Positions 26,076-36,490 of a stretch of DNA of 64,000 nt are shown here, piece after piece (position 1 is the stretch's first letter; each line of letters begins with the position of its first letter). The position numbers and the translations under genes are program-made. The DNA is taken from positions 186,001 to 250,000 of the forward strand of contig NZ_QMFY01000006.1 of the NCBI RefSeq assembly GCF_003286915.1. Reading direction: 5' to 3'. The notes beneath the pieces were generated by a model, which saw nothing but the letters and a program-made list of their open reading frames with translations, was not told where the DNA came from and searched no databases. Source of the stretch: Pseudochryseolinea flava. GTDB lineage: Bacteria > Bacteroidota > Bacteroidia > Cytophagales > Cyclobacteriaceae.

Positions 26076-28445
26076 ATGAGCGCCGTTAGCACCGATTTCG
26101 TCAACAACAAAAGCGAGACGAAGAGCTTCGCTTTCAATGAAACATACGATCAACTTTTACAGTTGTCTTCTGTGGCCATGTATGTCACCGATGATCAGGG
26201 ATATATTCGTTGCTACAATTCAGCCGCTATAAAATTGTGGGGACGTGCGCCTGAAATCGGAAAGGATAGGTGGTGTGGTGCTTGGCGGATATTTGCAGCT
26301 GATGGAACACCGCTTCCGGTCGCCGATGCACCCATGGCCATTACATTGCAAACCGGAGAGCCGTTGGTAAACGTAGAAATTATCATCGAAACGCCGGACA
26401 ATCTCCGTCGTAGCACACTGCACAATCCGAGTATACTGTATAATGAACAACACGAAGTTGTCGGCGCGATAAATACGATTGTAGATATAACCGAGAGAAA
26501 AACTTCAGAAGGGATTCTACGCGCTAATGATGAACTTCTACGACGTGCGTCAGAAGCTGCAGAGCTCGGAACGTTTGAAGGCGATCTTGTGAGTGATAAA
26601 TTTATTTTTTCGAAGAGGATGTATGCCATCTTCGGACTAGCCGAATCTGAAGAAGTCACGCATGATACTTTGCTCAACATGCTTCATCCTGATGATCGTC
26701 CATTGCGAAATGTTGCAATGGAATCGGCGCTTCGAAATGGTAGCCTTATCTATGAAGTGCGGATGATTCGAAAGGATAACACCATTCGATGGATTCGTTT
26801 GAATGGAAAAATAATGTTCAATGCATCGGGTAAACCTGTATCGATTCATGGGATTGTGATGGATATCACTGATCAGCGGAACGCCGCGCAACGTATTTCT
26901 GATAGTGAAGAACGTCTAAGTTTTGCGACTGCATCTGCGGAATTGGGAACGTGGGACTTTCATCCATTAACAGGTGAATTAATTTGGGACGACCGTTGCA
27001 AAGTGTTGTTTGGGATACCGAGTGAAACAAACATGACTTACGATGTTTTCTTAGCGGCACTACATCCTGATGATCGCGAACGAACCAATGCGGTGGTTTC
27101 GTACATCATGAAACAGGAGAGTGGAGGTCTTTATGATATCGAATACCGGACGGTGCATCCGGATGAATCGATCAAGTGGATTCGTGCCAAGGGCAAAGCA
27201 TATTACAACCTTTCCGGCGATGCTTATCGCTTCACCGGAACTGTGCTCGATATCACTGCGCAAAAACATGCTGAAGAAACGATTCGTGAGAATGAGGAGC
27301 GCTTGCGTTTGGCTTCCGAAGCAGCACAAGTAGGAACGTGGGATGTAGATTTGGTGTCTGGAAAAATTCAGGCGTCCGAAATCTATCGCGCGATCATGGA
27401 GTACGAAGCTGATGCCGTATTATCTGAGACGGATTTTATAGAACGAATTCACCTGCAAGATCGGGTGGTTGTATCTTCGATTCTTAATCCCGCCGATCGT
27501 CAAAGTAACTTCAAGTTTGAAGCACGTGTTTTGAAGTCAGATGGACAATACAAATGGGTTCGTGTGAATGGTCAGACTTTGTTCGATGCTAATCTTAGAC
27601 CGTTTCGAATTTTAGGGACATTGATCGACATAAATGATCAACGTGCTCACAGCGACGCACTAGAAGAAACCGTGATGGAGCGAACACGCGCGTTACAGCT
27701 GGCGAAGGAGAAGCTTGAACGCTCGAATCAAGAGTTGGAGCAGTTCGCCTATGTAGCATCACACGATCTGCAAGAACCACTCCGCAAGATTCAAACCTTT
27801 TCGTCTCTGTTATCGAATCACATTAATCATTCGCCGGAAGCAGATCGGTATTTTGATAAAATAAATTCTTCGGCACAACGTATGTCTGTGTTGATTCGCG
27901 ATGTATTGCAATACTCAAGATTGTCGAGCACTGGTGATGTAATGGCAGAAACTTCGCTTACGACAATTATTAAATCTGTTGTAGTCGATTACGAGTTGCT
28001 TATTCTTGAAAAGAATGCCGTAGTTGAAATCGGTTATTTACCACAGGTAATGGGAATTGCGCATCAGCTGCATCAGCTTGCGGCAAATATTCTGAGCAAC
28101 GCGCTCAAGTTTTCAACGATTCATCCATTGATCGAAATTTTCTCCACACCGGTGTCGCGCGAGGAAGTGGCGATGTATCCAGAACTAAAAGATGATACAG
28201 ATTACACCAAGATTACCTTCCGCGATAACGGTATCGGCTTCGAACAAAAATTCGCGGAACAGATCTTTACAATATTCCAACGCCTCAATACACGGGAATC
28301 ATATAAGGGTACGGGTATCGGTTTAGCGATTTGCAAGCGCATCGTGGAAAGTCACGGCGGCCTTATTTCTGCAACAAGTGAGGTAGGAAAAGGCTCCACT
28401 TTCACCGTCATCCTTCCATTGCCTGCCACGTCCGACGCAGGTTAA
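26076..28445 (+). CDS. Soluble multi-PAS sensor histidine kinase
   Basis: 789 residues without a transmembrane segment. Four PAS/PAC repeats occupy about 22-145, 150-270, 275-400 and 405-530. A short coiled coil follows, then HisKA with phospho-acceptor His563 (VASHDLQEPLRK) and a HATPase domain with N, G1 and G2 boxes (NILSNALKF, DNGIGF, GTGIGLAI). The family resembles phytochrome-like and bacteriophytochrome-related kinases that pair with single-domain receivers. Signals could be small ligands or redox state; no cofactor is obvious. Probable partner: the receiver just upstream. Confidence 0.95.
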   Translation: MSAVSTDFVNNKSETKSFAFNETYDQLLQLSSVAMYVTDDQGYIRCYNSAAIKLWGRAPEIGKDRWCGAWRIFAADGTPLPVADAPMAITLQTGEPLVNVEIIIETPDNLRRSTLHNPSILYNEQHEVVGAINTIVDITERKTSEGILRANDELLRRASEAAELGTFEGDLVSDKFIFSKRMYAIFGLAESEEVTHDTLLNMLHPDDRPLRNVAMESALRNGSLIYEVRMIRKDNTIRWIRLNGKIMFNASGKPVSIHGIVMDITDQRNAAQRISDSEERLSFATASAELGTWDFHPLTGELIWDDRCKVLFGIPSETNMTYDVFLAALHPDDRERTNAVVSYIMKQESGGLYDIEYRTVHPDESIKWIRAKGKAYYNLSGDAYRFTGTVLDITAQKHAEETIRENEERLRLASEAAQVGTWDVDLVSGKIQASEIYRAIMEYEADAVLSETDFIERIHLQDRVVVSSILNPADRQSNFKFEARVLKSDGQYKWVRVNGQTLFDANLRPFRILGTLIDINDQRAHSDALEETVMERTRALQLAKEKLERSNQELEQFAYVASHDLQEPLRKIQTFSSLLSNHINHSPEADRYFDKINSSAQRMSVLIRDVLQYSRLSSTGDVMAETSLTTIIKSVVVDYELLILEKNAVVEIGYLPQVMGIAHQLHQLAANILSNALKFSTIHPLIEIFSTPVSREEVAMYPELKDDTDYTKITFRDNGIGFEQKFAEQIFTIFQRLNTRESYKGTGIGLAICKRIVESHGGLISATSEVGKGSTFTVILPLPATSDAG

Positions 28446-28753
28446 TACATTGTCCGACGCATATTCAGTCCGTTGTAACAGGTTCTTGGCGAATTCATCA
28501 CTACGCATGGACGGGTCTTTACCATTTCGCTTCATCTCTCCCTATCGCCAACGCTGACGTATGCAACGTTGAAGTCGTTGGTGTACAGTGCGTTATACTG
28601 AATTGACGTAGTTAGGAAGTGATTGTTTTCGCGGCTGAAGTAATAGAGACGATACCAAAATTTATTGGCTTTGCGGGAAAGCGGTCATTTTTATACAAAC
28701 GATTGCAGGATCTTTTGCAACGTTTGAACCAAACCATTCTAAACCCAAATCCT
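28446..28753 (+). promoter_or_regulatory. 308-bp region upstream of GH5
   Basis: It contains copy 4 of the CG-centred near-palindrome (28694-28707) and a weaker CG-centred repeat about 15 bp further on. The 30-nt element is not present. No gene is seen; an in-frame ATG at 28619 would place the operator inside the coding sequence. Confidence 0.45.
28694..28707 (+). promoter_or_regulatory. Candidate operator, copy 4 (GH5)
   Basis: TACAAACGATTGCA. It differs from the pattern of the other three copies only by A for G at the second position, and shares AACGATTGC with copy 3. It lies 46 bp before the GH5 ATG. Confidence 0.5.
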
Positions 28754-30790
28754 ATGAAAGACCAAACTACCAAACCGTGGTTTCTCATGACTTTGTCGTG
28801 GTCATTGAGTCGTGTAACCAATCGTCGGCGACTACTACTACTTTCTTTTCTCTTTGTGCTCACCGCAGCGACCGCATTTGCACAAGGATGTTTCCTTTCA
28901 ACTGTCGGACAGCAAGTGCGAAACAATGCCGGACAGAATGTTGTCCTTCGTGCGATGAACCTGGGCTATTGGACGGTACAAGAAGGTTATATGTTGAATC
29001 CGCAAAACGGAAATCTTGTTAATTGCGAATGGAAAATGAAGAAGCGTTATTTCGACGCCGGACTTTCTGAGGCGCAAGTGGAGGCTTTCTATCAAAGCTG
29101 GCGCGACAACTTTATTACAAAGGCCGATATAGATTACATCGCATCACTCGGATTCAACGCGATTCGTTTTCCGATGCACTACCAAATTTTCTTGACGCCA
29201 TCACAGCGTACTGCACGCAATAATGTGATTCGGAATATTGGAAATCACGATGCCTACAAGGCTGCGTTGCAAACTGCATTGAATAACAATCAACTTTTTA
29301 CCGATCCTAACTTAGAAGGTTTCAAGATGATCGATCGTCTTCTAGGATGGTGCGCATCCAACGGAATGTATCTTATCCTCGACCTGCATGCAGCGCCTGG
29401 TGGTCAAGGTGCTGATCAAAACATCTCGGACTTATTCTATGCTAACGATCTATGGAATCAGCAAGTGTTCAAAGATGTAACGAATAAATTTTGGGAACGT
29501 ATTGCCGCGCGTTACAAGGGTGAAGGACGCATTGCCTGGTATGAACTCATCAACGAGCCCAATCAAGTACCCGGTAATCAGGTAATCCATGATTTGTATC
29601 AACGTCTTATCACGACGATTCGAAATCAAGGCGATAACCACATCATCATGATCGGTGGAAACGGCTGGGGTAATAATTATGACTACATGGAGCCGTATAC
29701 GTTTTCTCCAAACTGGGGATTGATCTACAGTTCACATCGCTATTGGATTAATGCTTCTGACGATTGGGTTCGTGATCCGAATCCAAATCAAATTAACCGA
29801 ATGATTAATCTCACAGAATTCAGAACAAGACATAACGTGCCAGTATTCGTTGGTGAAACGGGTGAGAATAACAATGATTGGCTGCGTCAAAATATTGCGT
29901 GGATGGAAGAGTGGGGAATTGGTTGGGCGCACTGGACTTACAAGCGACATGATGTAGGAGAAAACGCTGCCATGATGCGCATTGGTGGTGCTTATCCAAC
30001 GGATGGGGTAGGCGTAATGTCGAGTGTACTTGAAAATATTAAGTATGCCAATAACATTAAGAACAACAATACCATTGCTGCGGTCATTGCAAGAAATCCT
30101 GCACCGTGGACTACCGGATGTTACAACGCACCACCACAAACGGCACCAATAGGTCAAACGATATGGCTACGTGGAAACAATAGTCAATATGTGTGTGGAG
30201 AGAATGGCACCCAGGCCATGCGTTGTAACCGTGCGTCCATAGGCGGCTGGGAGCAGTTTACCGTTGTCGATGCCGGTGGTGGTAAAATTGCCTTGAGAAG
30301 CCAGAATAAGTACGTGTCTTCAGAAAATGGTACGGCAGCGATTACATGCAGCAGAACAACGATTGGCGATTGGGAGAAATTCGATTGGATTATTAATGCC
30401 GACGGAAAAATTTCATTGCGTGGAAACAATGGAAGATACATCTCGTCTGAAAACGGAACAGCAGCAATGACATGTTCGCGTACTGCCATCGGAGGATGGG
30501 AAGCATTCAATTGGGGAACAGGGACAGCAGGGCGCATAGCAACAGAAGAAGGTACTTTTACTGCCGAAGAGCAACGTTTACTTTCCGTGTATCCGAATCC
30601 AACAGAAGGAAGTGTTACCATTCGCGTGAATGAACCATCCCAGGTTAATATCATAAGCACTTCGGGCAATGAGCTTTTGCAAAAACAAGTGGACGAATCG
30701 TTAACGCTTAATAATCTACGTGCAGGTATTTACATTGTGAGAATGCAAAATGCATCACGCATTATTACACAAAAACTCGTTGTTCGATAG
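28754..30790 (+). CDS. Secreted GH5 glycanase with fascin-like domain and type A T9SS signal
   Basis: 678 residues from the ATG at 28754, which places the signal peptide ([17 protein letters not shown]) near the N-terminus. The GH5 barrel (about 50-440) carries the acid/base Glu268 in WYELINEP and the nucleophile Glu368 in VFVGETG. The N-terminal [10 protein letters not shown] pattern resembles exo-beta-1,3-glucanase members. Three repeats of the type [13 protein letters not shown] and IGGWEQF (about 475-595) form a fascin-like beta-trefoil that may bind glycan. The end ([11 protein letters not shown] to VVR) is a type A T9SS sorting domain. The enzyme is exported and is co-controlled with the PUL if the operator is real. 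The exact substrate is unknown. Confidence 0.9.
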   Translation: MKDQTTKPWFLMTLSWSLSRVTNRRRLLLLSFLFVLTAATAFAQGCFLSTVGQQVRNNAGQNVVLRAMNLGYWTVQEGYMLNPQNGNLVNCEWKMKKRYFDAGLSEAQVEAFYQSWRDNFITKADIDYIASLGFNAIRFPMHYQIFLTPSQRTARNNVIRNIGNHDAYKAALQTALNNNQLFTDPNLEGFKMIDRLLGWCASNGMYLILDLHAAPGGQGADQNISDLFYANDLWNQQVFKDVTNKFWERIAARYKGEGRIAWYELINEPNQVPGNQVIHDLYQRLITTIRNQGDNHIIMIGGNGWGNNYDYMEPYTFSPNWGLIYSSHRYWINASDDWVRDPNPNQINRMINLTEFRTRHNVPVFVGETGENNNDWLRQNIAWMEEWGIGWAHWTYKRHDVGENAAMMRIGGAYPTDGVGVMSSVLENIKYANNIKNNNTIAAVIARNPAPWTTGCYNAPPQTAPIGQTIWLRGNNSQYVCGENGTQAMRCNRASIGGWEQFTVVDAGGGKIALRSQNKYVSSENGTAAITCSRTTIGDWEKFDWIINADGKISLRGNNGRYISSENGTAAMTCSRTAIGGWEAFNWGTGTAGRIATEEGTFTAEEQRLLSVYPNPTEGSVTIRVNEPSQVNIISTSGNELLQKQVDESLTLNNLRAGIYIVRMQNASRIITQKLVVR

Positions 30791-30815
30791 AATATAACCA
30801 ACCAATCCAACCCGG

Positions 30816-30846
30816 AGCCGCGCTCATTTGAGTGCGGCTTTTTTTT
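30816..30846 (+). terminator. Rho-independent terminator after GH5
   Basis: A stem of AGCCGC (30816-30821) with GCGGCT (30834-30839), extended by CTCA/TGAG, then eight T. Confidence 0.9.
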
Positions 30847-30866
30847 GTTCGTGAATATTTCACCAA

Positions 30867-30899
30867 TAAAAAAGTCCACCAGTACTACTGATGGACTTT
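30867..30899 (-). terminator. Terminator of the ThuA/PQQ gene (minus strand)
   Basis: AAAGTCCA and TGGACTTT (30871-30878 and 30892-30899) form the stem. Read on the minus strand it is followed by six T. With the terminator before it, this makes a convergent pair. Confidence 0.85.
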
Positions 30900-30918
30900 G
30901 TGCATGCTTGATAGAAAC

Positions 30919-33900
30919 TTATCGCATCGATATCTTCGCCTTTGCCGGCGGGATCGGAATCATCTGTGCTTGGATGAGTACGAATAATGATTGTCCACCA
31001 ACCGCTTGGTCATTCTTGTAAATAAAATAGAGGTCATGAAATCCGCTTGTTGCCTTTAGCGGTGCAGCTACAATGGCCGGTGTTGAACCTTTCGCTGGTG
31101 TTATTGCACCTGATGTTCCTATAATTTCTCCTGTCGGTGAGTCAATTCGCACTTCCATTGTACCGCCAACGAAGCCGTACTCTAAAGGTGCAGAGGCTAC
31201 AAGAACAATTTGCGCGATGTGCGTAAGATCAATGTGCTTGAAACCTAAATACGCGTTGTTGTTTGAACCGATCATAAGCTGTATCGGTGGATCGGGTAGC
31301 GTGTATTGTTGAACGCCATCTTTGAGATCTGCTTTGTGGGCTTGGATTGTTCCACTATTCAGTACCATCACCTGCTCTGCAGATGCTGGAGGCATTCCGT
31401 TCGCACCCTTGTCAGTGTAAGCCGCGCGTAAAATGAATACGCCCTGATCGGGTACGCCTTTAGCAATCTGTGGCGTAAATGTTCCTTTAGCGGGAAGATT
31501 TTTCTTTGGTGGATTCGCAGCAAGACTCAAAATGTATCGAACGATCTCGCTCGCATCTGCTGGAGAAAGCTGGGGATGCGCAGCCATATTCACGTCGCCC
31601 CATACACCACCGCCGCCATTGATTATTTTCTTTGCTAAGTAATCAACTGCTTTGGGGTCGTCTTTGTACTTCTTCGCGATGTCGATGTACATCGGACCAA
31701 CAGATTTTTTATCGATGATGTGACATGCTTTGCAGTCGCTGCCTTCCATCAATTGTTTCCCTTGCGCAAATTGTGCTGTGGCATCCGCAGATAAATGTCC
31801 TTGTGCTATTTCAATTTTATCGAACCCTTCTTTTAAGTAATCAATTGTGATCGATAAATTATCTTCTGTAATTCCACTTCCTAATGCACCATCTTCTTGA
31901 TCACTCACTTTTACTTCATAATCAAAAGGAAGGTTGGGGAAGAAGAAAGACTTGTTGCCGTTCATGATGTCGAATGAAAGTACAGGTGGTTCATTTCCCG
32001 CAAGAATGATAATTTGGTTAGATGCTTTTTCTCCCTTACTGTCTGTAACGGTAAGGTTAGCGGTAAATTCTCCTACCTTATCGAAAGTGTACTTCGTGTT
32101 TTCATCTTTCAATGTGGCAATGGTCTCGCCGTTCTTTGAAGTGATCTTCCATTCGTATGAAAGATCATCGCGATCATAATCTTTTGTTCCCGCAGCAGAG
32201 AGATTAACGGACAATGGCACTGCGCCCTTTGTTTTGTCAGCGGCCATTCGGATCACTGGCTTGCGATTACCGCCATTATATTCGATTCGTACAAGTCTTG
32301 CATCGTCGTTGCCCATGAACCATGCTGTTCCATATTCCAACATGTAGAGGTCTCCATCTGGGCCAAACTCCATGTCCATCGGGTTACTAAATTGATAGCT
32401 CGGCATGAAGCGCTCCATTGAAACATAGTTTCCTTGTTCATCCATCGTCACGGCCATGATCCATCCACGCATCCATTCATAAATGAAGAGCTTGCCGTTG
32501 TAATAGTCAGGAAAAGCTCGCTTCGCTCCGTTGAAATCTTCGGTATAAAAAACCGGACCGGCCATTGCTGTTCTTCCTCCTTTTCCTACGAGCGGAAATT
32601 CGGGCGATACATCATACGGATACCAGATGAATGCTTTTTGCGCCGGCGGAAGTTCAGTGAGTCCAGTGTTGTTCGCAGAGTTATTAACGGGCTTAGCAGG
32701 ATCGAATGCCGCACCTTGTTTACCAGTTTTAAAGTCGCGCGTGTTATAGGCACTGTTGTCTCCAATGAAATATGGCCAACCAAAAAATCCTGGCTTACGT
32801 GCTTGGTTGATTTCGTCGTAAGCACGAGGGCCTCGTCCTACAGAATCTTGTCCGGCATCAGGTCCTACGTCACCCCAATACAAATAGCCAGTTTTTTTGT
32901 CGACTGATATACGATATGGATTACGTGCGCCCATCGCATAAATTTCTGGTCGTGTCTTCGCTGTCCCTTTAGGAAAAAGATTTCCATCGGGAATGGTGTA
33001 CGTGCCATCTGCCTCTGGATGAATGCGCAAAATTTTACCTCTCAGATCATTCGTGTTACTCGTCCCTTTCTGCGCGTCCCAAGGATTGCGTCCAGCACGA
33101 TCGTCCATGGGTGCATATGCAGTTGAACGTGGACTAGTATTGTCACCAGTAGACACAAAAAGATTTCCATTCCCATCGAATGCAATCGAACCACCGGTGT
33201 GACAACATTGCTCACGTTGTACGTCAACTTCAAGCAACACTTTCTTCGATGATTCAATCAACTGATCTCCTTTGAATTCATATCGCGTTAAAATGTTAAC
33301 AGGCTTTTCGCCAGCAGGAGAGTAGTATAGGTAGAGCCAATTGTTTTTTGAAAAATTAGGGTCGAGCGCAAGACCCAGCAATCCGTCTTCCGCCTCCGCC
33401 TGATTACCATCTTTAAATTTATATTTTGTACTCACCGGAATCGTCGTAACCAATTTCGTTTTACCGACAGCAGGATCATATAATTTTAGTGCACCCTTTC
33501 TTTCAATGAATAACACGCGACTATCGGGAAGTACAGCAAGCTCAACGGGTTCATTGAGTTTCTCATCGAGCACTACTTTCGCAAAACGGTTTTCTTCGGG
33601 AACGCGCTTCGTGCGTGCTTTTGTGAAATCCAATTCGACAGGTTTATCGCCACCCAGTACGTATTCTAATCCGCCACGCAGATGCCTTAAAAATAGTGGC
33701 TCTGAAAAACTTTCATTCGTGTGACCCATTGCCGTATAGAATGCCCGTCCTCCGTCGTACTCGTGATACCACGAGATCGGATGGTTGTCGCCATTGGTAC
33801 CGCCCTCGTAAGATTTTTCGTCAAGCTTTACCAGTACCTTAATGTCAGGATTGATTTTTTTGAAATTGTAAAATTCATCACTTCGCTTAAATCTATCTGG

Positions 33901-34386
33901 GAGAGAATCTGACGATGGATGATTCTTGTCGATCGTAAAAAATTCGCCTTCACGAACATTTGGATTATTAGGATGGCTTTCAAAATACGCGCCAACGAGT
34001 TTTCCGTACCAGGGCCAATCATATTCAGTATCAGATGCCGCATGAATTCCAACATAGCCGCCTCCAGCTTGAATGAAACGCTCGAAATCATTTTGCTGTT
34101 GTTGATTTAAGACATCGCCTGTAGTGCTTAGAAAAATGACAGCGCTGTATTGTTTCAAGTTCTCTTCATTGAAGCGATCAGCGTTTTCGGTCGTATCGAC
34201 GATGATTTGATCGGTTGCTGCAAGTTGTTTAATGGCTGCGATTCCTGCGGCAATAGATTCATGACGGAAGACCGTCGTTTTTGAGAAGACTAGAATCTTC
34301 GTTTGCTTTTTTTTCGTGGAGCAGCCTACCACGATCAATACCAAGACAAAAAGAGTCAACGCTCTTTGGGGTAAGTGCATTTTCAT
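30919..34386 (-). CDS. ThuA + PQQ-dependent sugar dehydrogenase + PKD + cytochrome c + CBM6-like lipoprotein
   Basis: 1,155 residues from the ATG at 34386, which gives a lipoprotein signal ending in VVGC (Cys22) and followed by basic residues, so probably periplasmic-facing. Domains in order: ThuA glutamine-amidotransferase-like (about 30-240), a glucose/sorbosone dehydrogenase-like propeller (about 255-690, with CCHTGGSIAFDGNGN and GDVGPDAGQD), a PKD-type domain (about 695-785), a cytochrome c with heme motif Cys885-x-x-Cys888-His889, and a CBM6-like jelly roll (about 980-1140). Such fusions occur in Bacteroidota and Planctomycetes and probably oxidise sugars, passing electrons to the fused heme. 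The substrate is unknown. It converges on the GH5 gene. Confidence 0.9.
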   Translation of the reverse strand: MKMHLPQRALTLFVLVLIVVGCSTKKKQTKILVFSKTTVFRHESIAAGIAAIKQLAATDQIIVDTTENADRFNEENLKQYSAVIFLSTTGDVLNQQQQNDFERFIQAGGGYVGIHAASDTEYDWPWYGKLVGAYFESHPNNPNVREGEFFTIDKNHPSSDSLPDRFKRSDEFYNFKKINPDIKVLVKLDEKSYEGGTNGDNHPISWYHEYDGGRAFYTAMGHTNESFSEPLFLRHLRGGLEYVLGGDKPVELDFTKARTKRVPEENRFAKVVLDEKLNEPVELAVLPDSRVLFIERKGALKLYDPAVGKTKLVTTIPVSTKYKFKDGNQAEAEDGLLGLALDPNFSKNNWLYLYYSPAGEKPVNILTRYEFKGDQLIESSKKVLLEVDVQREQCCHTGGSIAFDGNGNLFVSTGDNTSPRSTAYAPMDDRAGRNPWDAQKGTSNTNDLRGKILRIHPEADGTYTIPDGNLFPKGTAKTRPEIYAMGARNPYRISVDKKTGYLYWGDVGPDAGQDSVGRGPRAYDEINQARKPGFFGWPYFIGDNSAYNTRDFKTGKQGAAFDPAKPVNNSANNTGLTELPPAQKAFIWYPYDVSPEFPLVGKGGRTAMAGPVFYTEDFNGAKRAFPDYYNGKLFIYEWMRGWIMAVTMDEQGNYVSMERFMPSYQFSNPMDMEFGPDGDLYMLEYGTAWFMGNDDARLVRIEYNGGNRKPVIRMAADKTKGAVPLSVNLSAAGTKDYDRDDLSYEWKITSKNGETIATLKDENTKYTFDKVGEFTANLTVTDSKGEKASNQIIILAGNEPPVLSFDIMNGNKSFFFPNLPFDYEVKVSDQEDGALGSGITEDNLSITIDYLKEGFDKIEIAQGHLSADATAQFAQGKQLMEGSDCKACHIIDKKSVGPMYIDIAKKYKDDPKAVDYLAKKIINGGGGVWGDVNMAAHPQLSPADASEIVRYILSLAANPPKKNLPAKGTFTPQIAKGVPDQGVFILRAAYTDKGANGMPPASAEQVMVLNSGTIQAHKADLKDGVQQYTLPDPPIQLMIGSNNNAYLGFKHIDLTHIAQIVLVASAPLEYGFVGGTMEVRIDSPTGEIIGTSGAITPAKGSTPAIVAAPLKATSGFHDLYFIYKNDQAVGGQSLFVLIQAQMIPIPPAKAKISMR

Positions 34387-34464
34387 AAGGTTACTGGCGT
34401 TGGTTATGTATGTTGTACACAATGATAACTAAATTCCATGCGCCTTTCAACCTAGGGAGACCGA

Positions 34465-34893
34465 TTAAATCCGGTTCTTAATGTTCATCAGATCAATCAT
34501 TAAATGAAAACAATCCATGGATGACGGATTACTCAATTTCAGCGGTTTTACGATATAACCCGATACGCCCAACTTTGCCGCGGCTTCCTTGTCTACTTTT
34601 TCTTCGGATGTCGTTACCATGAAAACTTTCAGGTCTTTCCATTGATCATTTTTGCGGAGTGTCGACAGAAATTCGATTCCATTCATCTTCGGCATATTGA
34701 TGTCGAGTAAAATCAAATCGGGATAAGTTCCTGCTGCGCGACTCGCTTCATGCTCTAAAAAACTGATTGCCTCTTCCCCGTTTTTTGTAACGTGCATTCT
34801 ATGGAGGATGCTCATCTTATCCATCGTACGTTGAATGTCGATGATGTCGAGTTGATCGTCTTCTACAAGAAGTATGTTTATGATTTTATTCAT
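34465..34893 (-). CDS. Single-domain response regulator (Rcp1-like)
   Basis: 142 residues, a receiver only. Glu11 and the two following Asp form the acidic pocket, the phospho-acceptor is Asp64 (LLDINMPKMNG), Thr lies in MVTTSEE and Lys in YIVKPL. The kinase gene ends 3 bp upstream, so they are transcribed together, kinase first. It is the mirror-order counterpart of the pair at 25665-28445. Output is by protein contact. Confidence 0.94.
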   Translation of the reverse strand: MNKIINILLVEDDQLDIIDIQRTMDKMSILHRMHVTKNGEEAISFLEHEASRAAGTYPDLILLDINMPKMNGIEFLSTLRKNDQWKDLKVFMVTTSEEKVDKEAAAKLGVSGYIVKPLKLSNPSSMDCFHLMIDLMNIKNRI

Positions 34894-34896
34894 GCG

Positions 34897-36378
34897 CTAA
34901 TGTTTTGACCAAGTGAAAATGAATTTAGACCCTATGCCGATTTGAGAAACGATTTTGATGGTTTCATTTCGTTCATCGAGAATTTTTTTGACAATCGCCA
35001 ATCCTACCCCGGTGCTTTCGTGTTGGTCACGCTCAGCAAGTGTTTGGAAGATGACGAATATTTTATCATGATAATGTTTGGCTATACCGGGGCCATTGTC
35101 GGCTACGCAAAAACGATATTCATTTTTTTCGGATTCGAAAGAAATGGTTACTTCTCCGGGAGATTTGTCATGGTAGGTGATGGCATTGTTAAGCAGGTTT
35201 GTAAAGATCATTTGCAACGGGAGTTTCTCGGTAACGAATACAGGCATGTTGGCAGCGATGTTAATGCTGACACCTGGCTTCATAGGAATACTTTCTTGGA
35301 TCTCTTGCAACATTTTGCCCACGTCGACCATTTCTTTTTCAATACTTTCTCTTCCAATCCGTGCATAAGAGAGAATACCCCGGATGAGATTTTCTGCGCG
35401 AACAACACGGCCTTTTATCAACGCTAGATATTCTTTTACTTTTGGCGATAACTCATCTAAATGGTCTTCCTCAATCCATGTTGCTACGTTGTCGATTCCC
35501 CGTAACGGAGCCTTGAGATCGTGCGAAACGATGTGTGCAAACTGATCGAGTTCTCGATTCTTTCGCTTCAGCAATGCAATGTTCTCAGAGAGCGTTTTCG
35601 ACATGTGGTTCAATGCGCTGGCAAGCCCGCTTAATTCATCTTTGCCTGAATCTTCAACATGAACGAGGTAATTTCCACCGGCAATTTCATCGGCCATGCG
35701 TACCAATTGTACCATTCTTGTGGAGATCCGGTAAGCAAGGAATCCGGCAATCAATAAACCGATAGCAACAGAAACCGTGGTGAGCAGAAAGGATATCGTT
35801 CTCGTTTCTTTAATTGATTGCTCCAGTGTAATCTTTCGCTGTGCGCGACGATCATATTCATAGTTGCTGAAATCGCGAAGTTTTGCTTGTAGTCTATTGT
35901 TGATTTGTTTTTCGAAGCCTGTGTTTAGTTTTTCACGATAGAGCCTTTGAAAGGCTTGCAAGCTACTATCCGACAAGTCGGCATTTCTTTTTGCGTTGAT
36001 CAGTGGTGTCGCAAATTCCTGAAGCCATCGGTTATTCAACGCTTTGATCTGTTTGATATCTTGAAGCTGACTAGAACTATCAAACGTCATCAACTCCATT
36101 TCATGAATGAGGTCGTTGTTTTCGAGTACAGCAGAGTCGTAGGATTGCAGAAAGCTTGATTCTCCGGTAAAAAGATAGCCACGCAAGCCGCTGATCATAT
36201 TGAGGATGTTGCGCTGAAAGCGATTGCTGCTACGGACCACAGTTGTCGACTTTTCAAAAAACTCTGAATTTTCATTCACCTTTTCTGACAGTCGCAGATT
36301 TACGGCGGTGGCGACTGTAAATAGCGCCAGGATGGTGAAAAATCCTAGAAATATAAAATACGAAATCTTCATCGGCAT
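34897..36378 (-). CDS. Membrane sensor histidine kinase with CHASE3 and HAMP domains
   Basis: 493 residues. The first transmembrane helix (about 5-26) is followed by a CHASE3 periplasmic domain (NILNMISGLRGYLFTGESSFL, about 55-180), a second helix (about 193-214), HAMP (about 215-270), HisKA with His286 (IVSHDLKAPLRG) and a HATPase domain with NLLNNAITY, DNGPGI and GVGLAIVKK. CHASE3 is a sensor domain of unknown ligand. Known relatives pair with Rcp1-like receivers, as here. The start is ATG at 36378; a second ATG two codons on is also possible. Confidence 0.95.
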   Translation of the reverse strand: MPMKISYFIFLGFFTILALFTVATAVNLRLSEKVNENSEFFEKSTTVVRSSNRFQRNILNMISGLRGYLFTGESSFLQSYDSAVLENNDLIHEMELMTFDSSSQLQDIKQIKALNNRWLQEFATPLINAKRNADLSDSSLQAFQRLYREKLNTGFEKQINNRLQAKLRDFSNYEYDRRAQRKITLEQSIKETRTISFLLTTVSVAIGLLIAGFLAYRISTRMVQLVRMADEIAGGNYLVHVEDSGKDELSGLASALNHMSKTLSENIALLKRKNRELDQFAHIVSHDLKAPLRGIDNVATWIEEDHLDELSPKVKEYLALIKGRVVRAENLIRGILSYARIGRESIEKEMVDVGKMLQEIQESIPMKPGVSINIAANMPVFVTEKLPLQMIFTNLLNNAITYHDKSPGEVTISFESEKNEYRFCVADNGPGIAKHYHDKIFVIFQTLAERDQHESTGVGLAIVKKILDERNETIKIVSQIGIGSKFIFTWSKH

Positions 36379-36490
36379 TCGGTATAAGCAATTGCCGTAG
36401 AGGTGTTAATCGCGGCGTGTACATCCGCTGGGTTGCCTTAAAATTGCAAGTTTTTCAGCAATACATCAAACAATGTTACCGAAGTATGCA

